Source: Nitrosomonas sp. UBA6494
Lineage (GTDB): Bacteria > Pseudomonadota > Gammaproteobacteria > Burkholderiales > Nitrosomonadaceae
Direction: 5' to 3'
DNA length: 6,216 nt
Assembly: GCA_002435335.1 (NCBI GenBank)
Contig: DJMI01000173.1
Span: 1-6,216 of the forward strand
The notes under the pieces are model-generated. The model did not search any database, had not been told where the DNA came from, and saw only the letters and a program-made list of their open reading frames with translations. How positions within the stretch are numbered: position 1 is the first letter of the stretch; each line of letters starts with the position of its first letter. The position numbers were made by a program, and so were the translations under genes. This document shows positions 3,638 to 6,216 of this stretch, in pieces.

Positions 3638-6216
3638 ATGGATAGCACAGACGATCCGCTATGGTACAAGGATGCCATTATTTATCAGTTGCATGTACGT
3701 GCCTATTGCGATAGTAATGGCGACGGTATCGGCGATTTTCCGGGTCTGACGTCCAAATTGGATTATTTGAAAGATCTCGGTATCAATACGCTTTGGTTGT
3801 TGCCATTTTATCCCTCACCATTGCGCGACGACGGTTACGATATTTCAAATTATCACGATATCCATCCTGACTATGGCACCCTGAACGATTTCAAGCATTT
3901 TCTGGAAGAAGCGCATAAGCGTCATCTTCGGGTAATCACTGAATTGGTGATTAACCATACGTCGAATCAGCATCCGTGGTTTCAAGCGGCCCGTACAGCG
4001 CTACCTGGATCGGTTGAACGGGATTTTTATGTGTGGAGCGACACGGTTAAGCGCTATGAAAACACCCGCATCATTTTTACCGATTCCGAAAAATCCAACT
4101 GGGCTTGGGATGAAGAAGCAAAAGCCTATTACTGGCACCGCTTCTTTACGCACCAACCGGATCTGAATTTTGACAATCCGCATGTTATCGATGCGGTACT
4201 GCAAGCCATGCGTTTCTGGTTTGACATGGGAGTCGACGGCATGCGCCTCGATGCCATTCCTTACTTGTGCGAACGTGAAGGTACCAGTAATGAAAACCTT
4301 CCGGAAACGCATGCCGTCATCAAGCAACTGCGCGCCGATTTGGATAGCCGCTATAAAGATCGTGTTTTCCTCGCGGAAGCCAACCAATGGCCGGAAGATG
4401 TGTGCGAATATTTCGGTGACGGCGATGAATGCCATATGGCCTTCCATTTTCCTCTGATGCCGAGGATTTTCATGGCAGTGGCGCAAGAAGACCGCCATCC
4501 GATCATTGAAATTCTAAACCAGACGCCCGAGATTCCGGAAAATTGCCAATGGGCGGTATTTTTGCGCAATCACGACGAATTGACTCTGGAAATGGTCACC
4601 GACCGTGAGCGCGATTATATGTATGACACTTACGCAACCGATCCGCGCGCACGCATCAATCTGGGCATTCGCCGCCGGTTGGCGCCATTGATGGACGGCA
4701 GCCGCAGCAAAATCGAACTGATGTCCAGCTTGCTGCTTTCCATGCCGGGTTCTCCCATTATTTATTACGGCGACGAAATCGGCATGGGGGATAATATATA
4801 TCTCGGTGACCGCAACGGTGTGCGTACGCCGATGCAATGGAGCCCCGACAGAAACGCGGGCTTTTCCCGGACCGATCCGCAGCGGCTGTATCTGCCGCCT
4901 ATCATGGATCCGCTGTACGGCTATGAAGCGATCAATGTCGAAGCGCAATGCCGCAGTGTCAATTCACTGCTCAACTGGATGCGGCGCCTCATCGTGGCGC
5001 GTAAAAGCCATAAGGCTTTAGGGCGCGGTTCGATAAAATTCCTGCACCCCGGCAATCGTAAGATACTTGCCTATCTGCGCGAATATCAGGATGAATGCAT
5101 CTTTTGTGTCGCTAATCTGGCGAACAATGCCCAGCCGGTGGAACTGGATCTTGCCGCCTACAAGGGCCGTGTGCCGGTGGAATTGCTCGGCCGTACAGCG
5201 TTTCCAGCCATTGGCGAATTACCTTATCTGCTGAGTTTACCTGGTTACAGTTTTTACTGGTTCCGGCTGGCAGTCGATGTTGCAGCGCCTGTCTGGCATA
5301 TCGATAAGCTGCCGCGCGAAGAAATGCCGGTACTGGTCTTATCCGAAAACTTACTTGCGACGTTCATTGCCAAACCCGGCGGAGAAGTCGGCAGCGTGCT
5401 TGAAAGTAAAACACGGCAACAGTTGGAAAAAGCGATTTTGCCTCAATTTCTCGCGTCTCAACGCTGGTATACGGGGAGGGGACACCGGATCGATCAATTG
5501 AATCTCGACCTGAATCGCTCCTGGAAAACAATCAGCGGCAGAAACTGGTTACCCATATTGGTTAAAATCCAGTTTGATACGGGCATTACACAAACCTTTT
5601 TCTTGCCACTCGGATTGCTGCTAGGTGAGGTGGCCGACCAGCAATACCATACCTTATCACCGTGGATGTTAGCCAAAGTCAGGCAACGTGCACGCGAAGG
5701 TGTTCTCTATGATGCCGTTGGAGAAGATACATTCTGCCAGTTTTTTCTCGATGCGATTCATGCGGAGAAGCGCTTGCCATTTGCATCCGGCGAGATGGTT
5801 TTCAACGTTGGCGCCGCATTCACGGAACTACCGGAAGCGCTTGCGATAAATCGTCCGGCGGTAAAACAAAGCAATACTTCCATCGTCTACGGCGAAAGCT
5901 TCATTTTGAAAATTTACCGCAGGATACAGGAAGGCATCAATCCGGAACTCGAAATCGGACGGTTCCTGACCGAGGTATCGCCTTGCAAGAATGTCGCGCC
6001 GTTTGCCGGCAGCGTGGAATATCAAAGTGGAAATTCCACAGCGGCCATCGCGGTGCTTCACCGTTATATTTCTAACCAAGGTACGGTGTGGGATTACACC
6101 CAGGAATATCTGGATCGTTGTCTCAAGTCCTGTATCAACGAGCCGGATCAAGCATGCGAGCCCTCACTGCACGCCGGTTATCAGTCACAAATGATCGCGC
6201 TTGGCACGTGTACGGC
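3638..6216 (+). CDS. treS: Trehalose synthase fused to maltokinase (TreS-Mak/Pep2), 3' end outside the window
   Basis: TreS interconverts trehalose and maltose; the fused maltokinase makes maltose-1-phosphate, the substrate of GlgE in alpha-glucan synthesis. It is presumably cytosolic, as no signal peptide is seen. The GH13 domain starts at PLWYKDAIIYQLHVRA (7-22). VINH ends at His107, the nucleophile is Asp205 in GMRLDAIPYL, the acid/base is Glu247 in FLAEANQ, and Asp313 lies in RNHDEL. The TreS signature DRNGVRTPMQW is at 391-401. A beta domain follows (about 460-545). The maltokinase N-cap has LPQFLASQRWYTGRG (601-615), then QSNTSIVYGESFILKIYRR (744-762) and NPELEIGRFLTE (768-779). The kinase catalytic loop lies beyond the window; full fusions are about 1,100 residues. 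The start at 3638 is fixed by an in-frame TAA at 3629-3631 and by AAGGAA (3630-3635), whose spacing is slightly short. No frameshift is seen over 859 codons. No partner gene is present upstream; glgB or glgE may follow. Confidence -1.
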   Translation, partial: MDSTDDPLWYKDAIIYQLHVRAYCDSNGDGIGDFPGLTSKLDYLKDLGINTLWLLPFYPSPLRDDGYDISNYHDIHPDYGTLNDFKHFLEEAHKRHLRVITELVINHTSNQHPWFQAARTALPGSVERDFYVWSDTVKRYENTRIIFTDSEKSNWAWDEEAKAYYWHRFFTHQPDLNFDNPHVIDAVLQAMRFWFDMGVDGMRLDAIPYLCEREGTSNENLPETHAVIKQLRADLDSRYKDRVFLAEANQWPEDVCEYFGDGDECHMAFHFPLMPRIFMAVAQEDRHPIIEILNQTPEIPENCQWAVFLRNHDELTLEMVTDRERDYMYDTYATDPRARINLGIRRRLAPLMDGSRSKIELMSSLLLSMPGSPIIYYGDEIGMGDNIYLGDRNGVRTPMQWSPDRNAGFSRTDPQRLYLPPIMDPLYGYEAINVEAQCRSVNSLLNWMRRLIVARKSHKALGRGSIKFLHPGNRKILAYLREYQDECIFCVANLANNAQPVELDLAAYKGRVPVELLGRTAFPAIGELPYLLSLPGYSFYWFRLAVDVAAPVWHIDKLPREEMPVLVLSENLLATFIAKPGGEVGSVLESKTRQQLEKAILPQFLASQRWYTGRGHRIDQLNLDLNRSWKTISGRNWLPILVKIQFDTGITQTFFLPLGLLLGEVADQQYHTLSPWMLAKVRQRAREGVLYDAVGEDTFCQFFLDAIHAEKRLPFASGEMVFNVGAAFTELPEALAINRPAVKQSNTSIVYGESFILKIYRRIQEGINPELEIGRFLTEVSPCKNVAPFAGSVEYQSGNSTAAIAVLHRYISNQGTVWDYTQEYLDRCLKSCINEPDQACEPSLHAGYQSQMIALGTCT

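Noticed and set aside
4001..4948. Two leftward open frames opposite treS (4001-4498 and 4514-4948)
   Set aside because: Both are antisense to the catalytic domain of TreS, whose frame is complete and motif-rich.

Overview
The window looks like chromosomal DNA of a Gram-negative bacterium with moderate GC, most likely a beta- or gammaproteobacterium. Three things suggest this: an EcoEI-like type I restriction operon, a TreS-maltokinase fusion, and dispersed palindromes of the ATTCCC...GGGAAT type, familiar from Neisseria (dRS3) and other proteobacteria. I cannot name a genus. The left edge behaves like a contig end, because it folds back on itself.

Positions 1-3204 hold a leftward type I restriction-modification operon. 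hsdR (3204 to 784) comes first, then a small GIY-YIG nuclease gene (782 to 495), then the 5' end of hsdM (from 424 leftward). The GIY-YIG gene is bracketed by two inverted copies of a palindromic repeat (443-489 and 792-818). The right copy lies inside the hsdR reading frame and supplies about the last ten codons. The hsdR stop and the GIY-YIG start are one base apart (TAAGATG). The hsdM reading frame is native for only about 103 codons. At 115/116 the sequence turns round, and positions 2-101 are a near-perfect inverted copy of 115-214. This is a fold-back junction inside hsdM, more likely a chimeric read or assembly artefact than a biological arrangement.

Positions 3205-3637 are a 433-base AT-rich divergent intergenic region. 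It holds a plausible weak hsdR promoter and, close to the rightward gene, a pair of overlapping, mutually exclusive inverted repeats (about 3528-3602) that could form a structured leader or an operator.

From 3638 rightward and off the window edge lies a gene for a trehalose synthase (TreS, GH13) fused to a maltokinase. 859 codons are present. The TreS catalytic residues are visible, and the window ends before the kinase catalytic loop. This protein would convert trehalose to maltose and then to maltose-1-phosphate, the GlgE donor for alpha-glucan synthesis. The R-M operon and treS are divergent neighbours with no evident functional link.

Nothing here is clearly a new defence system. The observations most worth a second look are the repeat-bounded GIY-YIG unit inside the restriction operon, the repeat-encoded tail of HsdR, the hsdM fold-back and the treS leader.
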